NCBI GenBank assembly: GCA_965662365.1
Contig: CBFIHR010000141.1
Coordinates: 1-5,702 of the forward strand
Reading direction: 5' to 3'
Source: CAWVWD01 sp965662365
GTDB lineage: Bacteria; Bacteroidota; Bacteroidia; Chitinophagales; Saprospiraceae
DNA length: 5,702 nucleotides
Position numbers and translations under genes: made by a program. Each line of letters opens with the position of its first letter. Position 1 is the first letter of the stretch. The notes under the pieces were generated by a model that was not told where the DNA came from, did not search any database, and was given only the letters and a program-made list of their open reading frames with translations. This document shows positions 1 through 5,577 of this stretch, in pieces.

Positions 1-497
1 ATTATGAAGTCGAGGAAATCGAAAAGCACGAAGTTGACAATATTGCGGTGAGCTCTACTAAAATCAGAGCGGCAATCCTGGAGGGAAATGTTGGAATCGC
101 CCGAAAATATCTCAATCATCCGTTTTCGATGGCTGGAAAAGTCGTTCACGGAAAGCAAATCGGGCGACAAATTGGCTATCCGACCGCTAACTTAGAAGTC
201 GAACGACAGAATAAAATCATTCCGAAAGCTGGTATTTATGCCGTACACATTCATCATAATCATCAACGATATGATGGAATGTTATACATCGGTCATCGAC
301 CAACATTAAATGGTCAAAGTCAGTCTATTGAGGTCAATTTATTTGACTTTGATGGCGATTTGTATGGGCAAACACTTTATGTTGAGTTTATCGAAAAAGT
401 AAGAGAAGACGCAAAATTTGACTCATTGGACGCACTAAAACGACAAATCACGATTGATAAGGAAAATACTGTAAAAGTTCTTGGTTCAAGTCATTGA
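1..497 (+). CDS. ribF: Riboflavin kinase/FAD synthetase, C-terminal part (5' end outside window)
   Basis: This bifunctional cytoplasmic enzyme phosphorylates riboflavin to FMN and adenylylates FMN to FAD. The frame is open to the left edge (first full codon at base 3), so the protein starts upstream. The GTG at 48 lies inside it, because the codons before it still read as RibF (YEVEEIEKHEV, then AVSSTKIR). SSTKIR is the last conserved motif of the N-terminal nucleotidyltransferase (FAD synthetase) domain. The flavokinase domain follows: GKVVHGKQIGR, then GYPTANL with the PTAN nucleotide/metal-binding motif at 180-191, GMLYIGHRPT, IEVNLFDFDGDLYG with the likely catalytic Glu codon at 330-332, and the closing FDSLDALKRQI..D helix. 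The C-terminus is complete and of normal length for the family. About half of a typical protein of roughly 310 residues is visible. The next gene follows after 82 bases on the same strand, so co-transcription is possible. Confidence 0.96.
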   Translation, partial: YEVEEIEKHEVDNIAVSSTKIRAAILEGNVGIARKYLNHPFSMAGKVVHGKQIGRQIGYPTANLEVERQNKIIPKAGIYAVHIHHNHQRYDGMLYIGHRPTLNGQSQSIEVNLFDFDGDLYGQTLYVEFIEKVREDAKFDSLDALKRQITIDKENTVKVLGSSH

Positions 498-536
498 TAA
501 TCTAAGTCGTTTTAAGCGTTCCTACGCAAAACCAAA

Positions 537-578
537 TTACTAAAATCACTAAACTACTAAAATCACTTAAACTAAAAT
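537..578 (+). repeat. Short degenerate tandem repeat before the glycosyltransferase start
   Basis: The 12-mer ACTAAAATCACT occurs exactly twice (539-550 and 556-567, offset 17), and ACTAAAAT appears a third time at 571-578. The array can be read as alternating 8- and 9-base units of the type ACTAAA(A)YC. It ends directly at the TTG start codon and therefore occupies the likely leader of the downstream gene. It contains almost no G and should be unstructured as RNA. A role in translation initiation is inference; slippage-generated intergenic filler is equally possible. Confidence 0.7.
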
Positions 579-579
579 A

Positions 580-1629
580 TTGAAAGTTGCAATTGTTATA
601 TTAAACTATAATGGTCGAAAATATTTAGAGCAGTTTTTGCCATCCGTAGTGAAATATTCTGATGAAAAACTGGTTGAAAATAGTTTTTTCACGCCAGAAA
701 TTATTGTTGCAGATAATGCCTCAACTGACGATTCTATCGATTTTTTAAAAACGACTTATCCGAATATCAGCAGGCTACAATTAGACAAAAATTACGGTTT
801 TGCAGAAGGCTATAATCAAGCACTAAACGAGGTTAAAGCTGATATTTATGTCTTATTAAATTCTGATGTCGAAGTGACTCAAAATTGGTTAGCACCGATA
901 GTAACCGTTCTAAAAATGAATCGGACCATAGTGGCTTGTCAGCCAAAAATTCGAGCATTTCATAATAAAACACATTTTGAACATGCCGGTGCAGCTGGCG
1001 GCTACATGGATTCGTTGGGCTATCCGTTTTGTCGAGGTCGTTTATTTGATAATGTGGAAGAGGACAATGGACAATACGACAATCAACATGAAATTTTTTG
1101 GGCAACTGGTGCCGCCTTATTTGTCAAAGCAGCACAGTTTCATAAAATAGGTGGATTCGATGGCGATTATTTCGCACACATGGAAGAGATTGATTTGTGT
1201 TGGCGATTGCGAAAAGCTGGTTATCAAATCATGGCAGTTCCGCAATCGACCGTTTATCATGTTGGCGGCGGCACATTGAGTACCGAAAATCCCTATAAAA
1301 CTTACTTGAATTTTAGAAATAACTTAATTACTATTCTGAAAAATGAAAATGACTGGAAAGTGTATTATGTTTTTTTCCTTCGCTTAATTTTAGATGGTTT
1401 GGCGGGTTTAAAATTTCTAACAGAAGGTAAGTTTCAAAATATTTGGGCGATTATTAAAGCTCACTTTTACATCTATTTTCATCCAATCGTTATTCTACAT
1501 AAACGAATGAAAGCCCAGCAACACATCGATGAGATGTATATTGGCGAAAGCCGAAAAAAAGGGAAAATCAAAGGAAGTATCGTCCTAAAATATTATCTAC
1601 AAGGCAAAAAAACATTTAAGGAATTGTAA
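580..1629 (+). CDS. Family 2 glycosyltransferase (GT-A fold), rhamnosyltransferase-like
   Basis: This enzyme probably transfers a sugar from a nucleotide-sugar donor to a surface glycan or lipid-linked acceptor at the inner face of the cytoplasmic membrane. Over 349 residues, normal for the family, it shows the N-terminal strand VAIVILNYNG (3-12), VADNASTDDS (43-52) of the nucleotide-binding site, GFAEGYNQA (73-81), the metal-binding DxD-like motif LLNSDVEV (92-99), ATGAALFV (175-182), the acceptor-side acidic motif MEEIDLCWR (201-209) and YHVGGGT (226-232). A hydrophobic stretch around 262-305 may associate with the membrane. The start appears to be TTG: an in-frame TAA lies at 568-570, only ATA and TTG codons could then serve, and translation from TTG gives the expected MKVAIVILNYNG beginning. 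No Shine-Dalgarno sequence is visible. Donor and acceptor cannot be told from sequence. No other glycan genes adjoin it, and its only same-strand neighbour is ribF. Confidence 0.93.
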   Translation: MKVAIVILNYNGRKYLEQFLPSVVKYSDEKLVENSFFTPEIIVADNASTDDSIDFLKTTYPNISRLQLDKNYGFAEGYNQALNEVKADIYVLLNSDVEVTQNWLAPIVTVLKMNRTIVACQPKIRAFHNKTHFEHAGAAGGYMDSLGYPFCRGRLFDNVEEDNGQYDNQHEIFWATGAALFVKAAQFHKIGGFDGDYFAHMEEIDLCWRLRKAGYQIMAVPQSTVYHVGGGTLSTENPYKTYLNFRNNLITILKNENDWKVYYVFFLRLILDGLAGLKFLTEGKFQNIWAIIKAHFYIYFHPIVILHKRMKAQQHIDEMYIGESRKKGKIKGSIVLKYYLQGKKTFKEL

Positions 1630-1634
1630 TAAAT

Positions 1635-1667
1635 AGATTTACTAAACTTTTAAAGTTTAGTAAATCT
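1635..1667. terminator. Perfect palindrome between convergent genes, probable bidirectional terminator
   Basis: AGATTTACTAAACTTT (1635-1650) and its exact reverse complement (1652-1667) are separated by a single T. As RNA the stem would have about 14 pairs closed by a small AU loop. It lies 6 bases after the glycosyltransferase stop and 8 bases after the stop of the opposing HMA gene, the place expected for a shared terminator. The stem is AT-rich and no clean U-tract follows on either strand (plus side GAAAGTTTT, minus side TATTTATT), so termination efficiency is uncertain. It could instead be a copy of a dispersed intergenic palindrome. Confidence 0.65.
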
Positions 1668-1674
1668 GAAAGTT

Positions 1675-2022
1675 TTAACCTCTATCGTATTGACAACAAC
1701 CGTGAAGATTCTCATACACTTCGTCTTTTGCTTTTACCTTGCTCGTATCATAACCGACTGCGGCAATTTTTTGATGAATATCCGCTAAGCTGATAACTTC
1801 TGGATTATACTTAACCGTTATTTTTTTGGTATCAACATTCCAAACGGCAAACTTAACGCCATCCACATTTTTCAGGGATTTTTCAATCGTTGTTTTACAC
1901 ATTCCGCAGTTACCTTTTACTTCAAAAGTCGTAACTTTCCATTTTCCGACTAAGGGCGTTTCTGCATTCAACGTGCCTCCGATAAGGAAGCAAAGTGTTA
2001 GAATTATTGCTATTTGTTTCAT
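1675..2022 (-). CDS. Secreted heavy-metal-associated (HMA) domain protein
   Basis: This 115-residue protein probably binds a soft metal ion such as copper or mercury in the periplasm. Residues 1-20 form a signal peptide (MKQIAIILTL, then a hydrophobic run) with likely signal peptidase I cleavage after LNA, before ETPL. The HMA (ferredoxin-like) fold follows at about 27-95: FEVKGNCGMCKTTIEKSL with metal-binding Cys39 and Cys42, the turn NVDGVKFAVWNVDTKKITVKYNP, and the closing IAAVGYDT. The first position of the usual MxCxxC motif is Gly here. The C-terminal tail YENLHGCCQYDR contains Cys109 and Cys110, a possible extra metal site; similar CC tails are common in Bacteroidota HMA proteins. ATG is the start; no Shine-Dalgarno sequence is present, and a TAACTTTG promoter box lies upstream. 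There is no adjacent copper ATPase, so the partner is unknown. Confidence 0.9.
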   Translation of the reverse strand: MKQIAIILTLCFLIGGTLNAETPLVGKWKVTTFEVKGNCGMCKTTIEKSLKNVDGVKFAVWNVDTKKITVKYNPEVISLADIHQKIAAVGYDTSKVKAKDEVYENLHGCCQYDRG

Positions 2023-2055
2023 TGCTATTTTTTTATTTTAATTAAAAATCAGTCA

Positions 2056-2063
2056 CAAAGTTA
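2056..2063 (-). promoter_or_regulatory. Candidate Bacteroidota -7 box for the HMA gene
   Basis: On the minus strand this reads TAACTTTG, an exact match to the Bacteroidota consensus TAnnTTTG. It would place the transcription start about 25-30 bases before the HMA start codon. No well-spaced -33 TTTG accompanies it; the nearest TTTTG lies only 13 bases upstream. A weaker alternative, TAACTTTT with TTG 19 bases before it, lies just upstream. The assignment rests on this 8-base match and its position. Confidence 0.4.
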
Positions 2064-2195
2064 ATGGATTATAAAACAAAAGTTATGTGATAAATTTTAT
2101 TTCACAAGATTTTAACCTGGCAAAGTCTATATTCCTACTTAATAATTTTTATCCTAAACGAAATCTACCTATTTTCACAAACTATTTTCAAAAAA

Positions 2196-2227
2196 TAAAA
2201 CAGTTCAACAATTTAACAGTCTAACAA
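2196..2227 (+). repeat. Octamer tandem repeat before the ABC ATPase gene
   Basis: Four consecutive 8-base units lie in strict register: TAAAACAG, TTCAACAA, TTTAACAG and TCTAACAA. All four end in AACAR while the first three positions drift. The array stops 12 bases before the ATG of the ABC gene, so it probably lies in that gene's leader, where it would be unstructured. This divergent intergenic region (2023-2239) otherwise holds the HMA promoter candidate and no convincing plus-strand promoter. Confidence 0.65.
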
Positions 2228-2239
2228 TTTTTACGAAAG

Positions 2240-4030
2240 ATGCGAAAAAAATTATTAGAAGTCATTGATTTACAGACCTATTTTTCAACCGAAGAAGGAA
2301 CGACCAAAGCAGTTGATAAGGTAAGTTTTACGATTTATCGTGGAGAAACCGTCGGCATTGTCGGTGAGTCTGGCTCTGGAAAATCGGTAACCTCCTTGTC
2401 GATTATGCAGCTAATTCCTTCGCCTCCTGGCGAAATAGTTGGCGGACAAATTCTGTATTATCCGAATGATAATAACGAGCCGATTGACTTATTGCAAATA
2501 CCTGAATATCAAATGCGACAATATCGTGGTAACGAAATCGCTATGATTTTTCAAGAACCTATGACTTCGCTCAATCCTGTTTACACTTGCGGCAATCAAG
2601 TGATGGAAGCTATTTTATTGCATCAAAAAACATCAAAAACCGAAGCGAAAAAACGCACTTTAGATTTATTCAAAAAAGTACAATTACCTGATGTAGAGCG
2701 AGTTTTCAAGGCTTATCCGCATCAATTATCCGGTGGACAAAAACAGCGTGTAATGATTGCAATGGCGATGTCTTGTAATCCAAATATTTTAATCGCTGAC
2801 GAGCCAACAACCGCTTTAGATGTCACTGTTCAAAAACGAATTTTGGGTTTAATGTCCGATTTAAGTAATGAAATTGATGCGTCGATTATCTTCATTACCC
2901 ACGATTTGGGTGTGATTGCCGAAATCGCTGACCGAGTAATCGTCATGTATAAAGGCAAAATCGTAGAACAAGGAACCGTCAAAAATATTTTCGTCAACCC
3001 GCAACATCCTTACACAAAAAGTTTGTTGGCTTGTCGGCCGCCCTTAGATTATCGAATGAGCAAGTTGCCAGTCGTCGCTGACTTTATGAATGTAAAAAAT
3101 AACGATGACGGCTCCATCGAAATTACCGAAAAAAAGGCTTCCTTGACGGAAATTATAGATGCTGCAAAGGTAAAACCCGAAGCGACTATTGCACGAATGA
3201 AGCAGTTAGAAACACAACAACCTATTCTGACGGTGAATAATTTGAAAACTTGGTTTCCGACCGAACGCAATTTTTTTGGTAAAGTCAAAAAATACGTCAA
3301 AGCCGTTGATGACGTGAGTTTTGAGGTTTATCCCGGCGAAACCTTAGGGTTAGTCGGTGAATCCGGCTGCGGAAAAACAACACTTGGACGAACAATTTTA
3401 AGACTGACCGATGCTATGGACGGTGAAGTCATCTTTGAAGGAAAAAATATTCTGAATTTATCACAAAAAGAATTAAAAGCTTTACGCAAAGATGTACAGA
3501 TTATCTTTCAAGATCCGTACTCCTCCCTCAATCCTCGAATGACAATTGGTAACGCAATCATGGAACCGATGCAAGTTCATAATATCTTAAAGAACAACGA
3601 AGAACGAAAAGCTAAAGTGATTGAACTCTTAGAAACAGTCGGTTTAGAAGCTCGACATTTTCAGCGTTATCCTCACGAGTTTTCGGGCGGACAACGACAA
3701 CGGATTTGCATTGCACGAGCTTTGGCTTTAAACCCTAAATTTATTATTTGTGACGAATCGGTGTCCGCCTTAGATGTTTCGGTACAGGCTCAAGTGCTGA
3801 ATTTACTGCTGGATTTACGAGATAAATTTGGGTTTACCTATATTTTTATTTCACATGATTTATCCGTTGTGAAATTTATGAGCGATCGAATGATTGTAAT
3901 GAATCAAGGTAAAATTGAAGAAATTGGTATCGCAGACGATATTTATAATTCACCTCAAAAGGCTTATACACAAAAGCTAATTGATGCGATCCCGAAAGGA
4001 CGAATTGAAGATATATTAGCGAGAAGCTAA
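2240..4030 (+). CDS. Fused two-domain peptide-type ABC transporter ATPase (DppD-DppF/GsiA-like)
   Basis: Its role is to power import of oligopeptides, dipeptides or similar substrates through inner-membrane permeases encoded elsewhere. Two complete nucleotide-binding domains are joined in 596 residues, the usual size of the fused form. Domain 1: Walker A GESGSGKS (42-49), Q-loop Gln105, signature LSGGQ (163-167), Walker B ILIADE with catalytic Glu188, H-loop His221, then the oligopeptide-transporter C-terminal motif NPQHPYTKSLL (253-263). A charged linker covers about 268-328. Domain 2: Walker A GESGCGKT (373-380), Gln424, FSGGQ (481-485), FIICDE with Glu506, and His539. Both active sites look intact. 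In domain 2 the Walker B Pro is replaced (DES for DEP), and the HPYT motif reads SPQKAYTQKL. The start is ATG preceded by a weak GAAAG. No permease or binding-protein gene adjoins it. Antimicrobial-peptide or nickel transport cannot be excluded. Confidence 0.95.
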   Translation: MRKKLLEVIDLQTYFSTEEGTTKAVDKVSFTIYRGETVGIVGESGSGKSVTSLSIMQLIPSPPGEIVGGQILYYPNDNNEPIDLLQIPEYQMRQYRGNEIAMIFQEPMTSLNPVYTCGNQVMEAILLHQKTSKTEAKKRTLDLFKKVQLPDVERVFKAYPHQLSGGQKQRVMIAMAMSCNPNILIADEPTTALDVTVQKRILGLMSDLSNEIDASIIFITHDLGVIAEIADRVIVMYKGKIVEQGTVKNIFVNPQHPYTKSLLACRPPLDYRMSKLPVVADFMNVKNNDDGSIEITEKKASLTEIIDAAKVKPEATIARMKQLETQQPILTVNNLKTWFPTERNFFGKVKKYVKAVDDVSFEVYPGETLGLVGESGCGKTTLGRTILRLTDAMDGEVIFEGKNILNLSQKELKALRKDVQIIFQDPYSSLNPRMTIGNAIMEPMQVHNILKNNEERKAKVIELLETVGLEARHFQRYPHEFSGGQRQRICIARALALNPKFIICDESVSALDVSVQAQVLNLLLDLRDKFGFTYIFISHDLSVVKFMSDRMIVMNQGKIEEIGIADDIYNSPQKAYTQKLIDAIPKGRIEDILARS

Positions 4031-4059
4031 AATAAAATTAAGTTTTTTATCATTCCTCT

Positions 4060-4102
4060 AAAAAAAATCCGTCATCCTTTCGATTACAAAAAGAATGACG
4101 GA
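4060..4102 (-). terminator. Intrinsic terminator of the minus-strand methyltransferase gene
   Basis: The arms TCCGTCATCCTTT (4068-4080) and AAAGAATGACGGA (4090-4102) form a 13-pair stem with a 9-base loop. The only imperfect position is C4076/A4094, a mismatch in plus-strand RNA but a G-U pair in minus-strand RNA. On the minus strand the stem is followed directly by eight U residues (A-run 4060-4067), giving a textbook Rho-independent terminator 35 bases after the methyltransferase stop codon. On the plus strand no U-tract follows the stem, so it is a poor terminator for the ABC gene. Confidence 0.85.
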
Positions 4103-4137
4103 AAATTTCAGTTTTCTAATCCGTTTTGTCCGACTTA

Positions 4138-4836
4138 CTATCCAATCAAAAATATTGCTGGTCGTTTATGTAAGTTTGGAATTTTTGTTTTTGCCCAATC
4201 CGCAACAGTTTTCGTAACAATATATTCTGTATCCAGAGTCAAATCAGCTGCGATACAAAATCGGGTTTGCGGGCGAAGTGTTTTCAGAGCCGTTTCTATC
4301 ATTTGTTGATTGCGATATGGCGTTTCTATAAAAATACTGGTTGTGCGAGGTGCTGCTTGCTCCAGTTTTCGTAATGCCCGAACACGCTCAGGCGTTTTTG
4401 GAGGCAAATAACCATGAAAAGTAAATGACTGTCCATTCATACCCGAAGCCATCAACGCCAACAAAATCGAAGAAGGACCAACTAAAGGGACAACCTCAAT
4501 ACCTTTTCGGTGTGCCAAAGCTACGACTTCTGCTCCAGGATCCGCTACACCAGGGCAACCTGCTTCTGACAATAACCCGATATCATCACCGCTCAAAGCC
4601 GCTTCCAAATATTCTGAAATATAATTGATTGGATTATGTTTATCCAATTCGTGAACAGTTATTGTGCTTAGCGGTTTTCCGATACCAGCAGCCTTCAAAA
4701 AACGCCTTGCTGTTTTCGCACGCTCAGCGATGTAAGTTTCTATATGTTGGATTTTCTCAACAACATAGGGCGGAATTGTATGCAAAGCCTCGTCTCCCAA
4801 AGTTGTCGGAATCAAATAAAGTTTTCCTTTTTTCAC
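4138..4836 (-). CDS. SAM-dependent methyltransferase, tetrapyrrole-methylase fold, short RsmI-like
   Basis: This is a predicted cytoplasmic S-adenosylmethionine methyltransferase of the TP_methylase family, related to RsmI, which methylates the 2'-O of C1402 in 16S rRNA. Its 232 residues include KGKLYLIPTTLGD (3-15, the counterpart of RsmI's PIGNL start), LLSEAGCPGVADPGAE (88-103, RsmI SDAGTPG.SDPG), PLVGPSSILLALMASGMNG (117-135), FTFHGYLPPKTPER (138-151) and FIETPYRN (169-176). It differs from true RsmI: about 50 residues shorter, Glu for Asp in the SEAG motif, and DLTLDTEYI where RsmI has an ELTK-type motif. The real substrate is therefore uncertain. The start is GTG: a TAG codon lies two codons upstream, and AGAAGG abuts the GTG. 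The DUF2452 gene lies 83 bases upstream on the same strand, so the two may share a transcript. A strong intrinsic terminator follows. Confidence 0.9.
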   Translation of the reverse strand: MKKGKLYLIPTTLGDEALHTIPPYVVEKIQHIETYIAERAKTARRFLKAAGIGKPLSTITVHELDKHNPINYISEYLEAALSGDDIGLLSEAGCPGVADPGAEVVALAHRKGIEVVPLVGPSSILLALMASGMNGQSFTFHGYLPPKTPERVRALRKLEQAAPRTTSIFIETPYRNQQMIETALKTLRPQTRFCIAADLTLDTEYIVTKTVADWAKTKIPNLHKRPAIFLIG

Positions 4837-4885
4837 CTTCTATGTATTACAGTATTGAGAGTGCTGAGGCCTTGCGTGTTCAAGA

Positions 4886-4917
4886 TAAACACATCGACAC
4901 CTCAACCCCTCGACACA
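4886..4917. repeat. Octamer tandem repeat between the DUF2452 and methyltransferase genes
   Basis: On the plus strand four consecutive 8-base units can be read: TAAACACA, TCGACACC, TCAACCCC and TCGACACA. TCGACAC occurs twice exactly, 16 bases apart. The array lies 2 bases beyond the DUF2452 stop codon and about 50 bases before the methyltransferase start, with its C-rich face on the strand opposite to both genes. In minus-strand RNA it is G- and U-rich. Next to it on that strand, GTGTT and AACAC flank a 7-base loop within TGAGG...CCTCA, a possible weak hairpin. Confidence 0.6.
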
Positions 4918-4919
4918 TT

Positions 4920-5387
4920 TTACTCCTCAATAATATCCCAAGTATGATCAGCTAATAATCTGACTTTAGCAACAAAATCAGAAAACGGCATTCCTCTTCT
5001 GCCCCACTCATTGGGTGCAACTAAAGAAACAACCGACTCGCCACTCTCCTTCTCATACAAAAAATAAGCATGACCGATTTTCGGCTCAAAACTCATTTTT
5101 GCTAAATAAATATTTTCTGAAATTTCCTTACGTTTCTTAATCGCTTCCGCCTGCTTTACCAGTAGCTCCATTTGTTTATACAATTGAGCCATTTGCATAT
5201 CCGTCTGCTGTTCCATTGCAGCCAACGCATTTCCTTTCACCCGACCTTCATCAATCGGTTTGATCACTGACCCACCGACCGTATGTGCGTAAGGTAATAA
5301 TCCTGGGTTTTCCGCAATTTTATCTTTATCAATCGGATTGATAAACTCCTCTTTTACTTCCTCTTTACCGTTTTTCTCTTTTGCCAT
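4920..5387 (-). CDS. DUF2452 family protein (C1orf50-related), function unknown
   Basis: This 155-residue protein is recognised by its DUF2452-like C-terminal half: GHAYFLYEKESGESVVSLVAPNEWG, shown here as GHAYFLYEKESG (105-116) and SLVAPNEWG (121-129), then LLADHTWDI (144-152). The same pattern, an aromatic-rich LY.ReSG strand, then S..P.EWG, then a kL..D.tW end, occurs in animal C1orf50 proteins. The N-terminal part has a charged, probably disordered start (1-13), the conserved block INPIDKDKIAENPGLLPYAHTVGG (16-39, cited as ENPGLLPYAHTVGG), and a helical, likely coiled-coil stretch from about 55 to 88. There is no signal peptide or membrane segment, so it is predicted cytoplasmic. The start is ATG with a promoter-like box 22 bases upstream. 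No biochemical role is known to me; the downstream methyltransferase neighbour is the only contextual hint. Confidence 0.85.
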   Translation of the reverse strand: MAKEKNGKEEVKEEFINPIDKDKIAENPGLLPYAHTVGGSVIKPIDEGRVKGNALAAMEQQTDMQMAQLYKQMELLVKQAEAIKKRKEISENIYLAKMSFEPKIGHAYFLYEKESGESVVSLVAPNEWGRRGMPFSDFVAKVRLLADHTWDIIEE

Positions 5388-5408
5388 AGTAGTATTAATT
5401 AATCAATG

Positions 5409-5416
5409 CAAAATTA
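5409..5416 (-). promoter_or_regulatory. Candidate Bacteroidota -7 box for the DUF2452 gene
   Basis: The minus strand reads TAATTTTG here, an exact match to TAnnTTTG. The expected transcription start would lie about 15 bases before the ATG, leaving a short leader. I find no TTG element at the usual distance upstream (the nearest is 29 bases away), so this is a half-supported promoter. Confidence 0.35.
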
Positions 5417-5577
5417 AATGATTTTCAGGGCTTTTTGTTGTAATACAAATAGTAATTTTGGATTTTCGTTAAGCCACTCAAAAAACCGATGACTTAACTA
5501 AAAAGTCGCATATTGTTAATTGACTTTAAAATCCTCAATACTTAAAGCATTATTTTACGCATCACAACTAAAAAGAT

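Noticed and set aside
48..50. GTG as the start of a short riboflavin kinase gene
   Set aside because: The same frame stays open to the left edge and encodes conserved RibF sequence before the GTG, so this is an internal Val codon.
516..527. Small hairpin GCGT-TCCT-ACGC after ribF as a terminator
   Set aside because: The stem is only four pairs and no U-tract follows.
833..1105. Minus-strand open frame of 90 codons
   Set aside because: It lies wholly inside the glycosyltransferase, opposite its conserved motifs, and its translation resembles no family.
1826..2041. Plus-strand open frame of 71 codons
   Set aside because: It is antisense to the HMA gene, whose signal peptide and Cys motif are clear; the translation has no recognisable domain.
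3049..3300. Minus-strand open frame of 83 codons
   Set aside because: It is antisense to the linker and the start of the second ATPase domain, with no recognisable content.
4886..4917. The tandem octamers as a CRISPR remnant
   Set aside because: The units are 8 bases with no spacers, and no cas gene is present.
4629..4955. Plus-strand open frames opposite the methyltransferase 5' end and the adjacent intergenic region
   Set aside because: They overlap two well-supported minus-strand genes, and the translations look random.
5453..5460. TAATTTTG on the plus strand as promoter of the last gene
   Set aside because: It matches the -7 box, but no TTG lies at a fitting distance upstream and the leader would be over 100 bases; such AT-rich matches occur by chance.
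5496..5575. Direct repeat AACTAAAAAG at 5496-5505 and 5566-5575
   Set aside because: Ten low-complexity bases in AT-rich intergenic DNA are too short to call an operator or element, and no symmetry or further copies support it.
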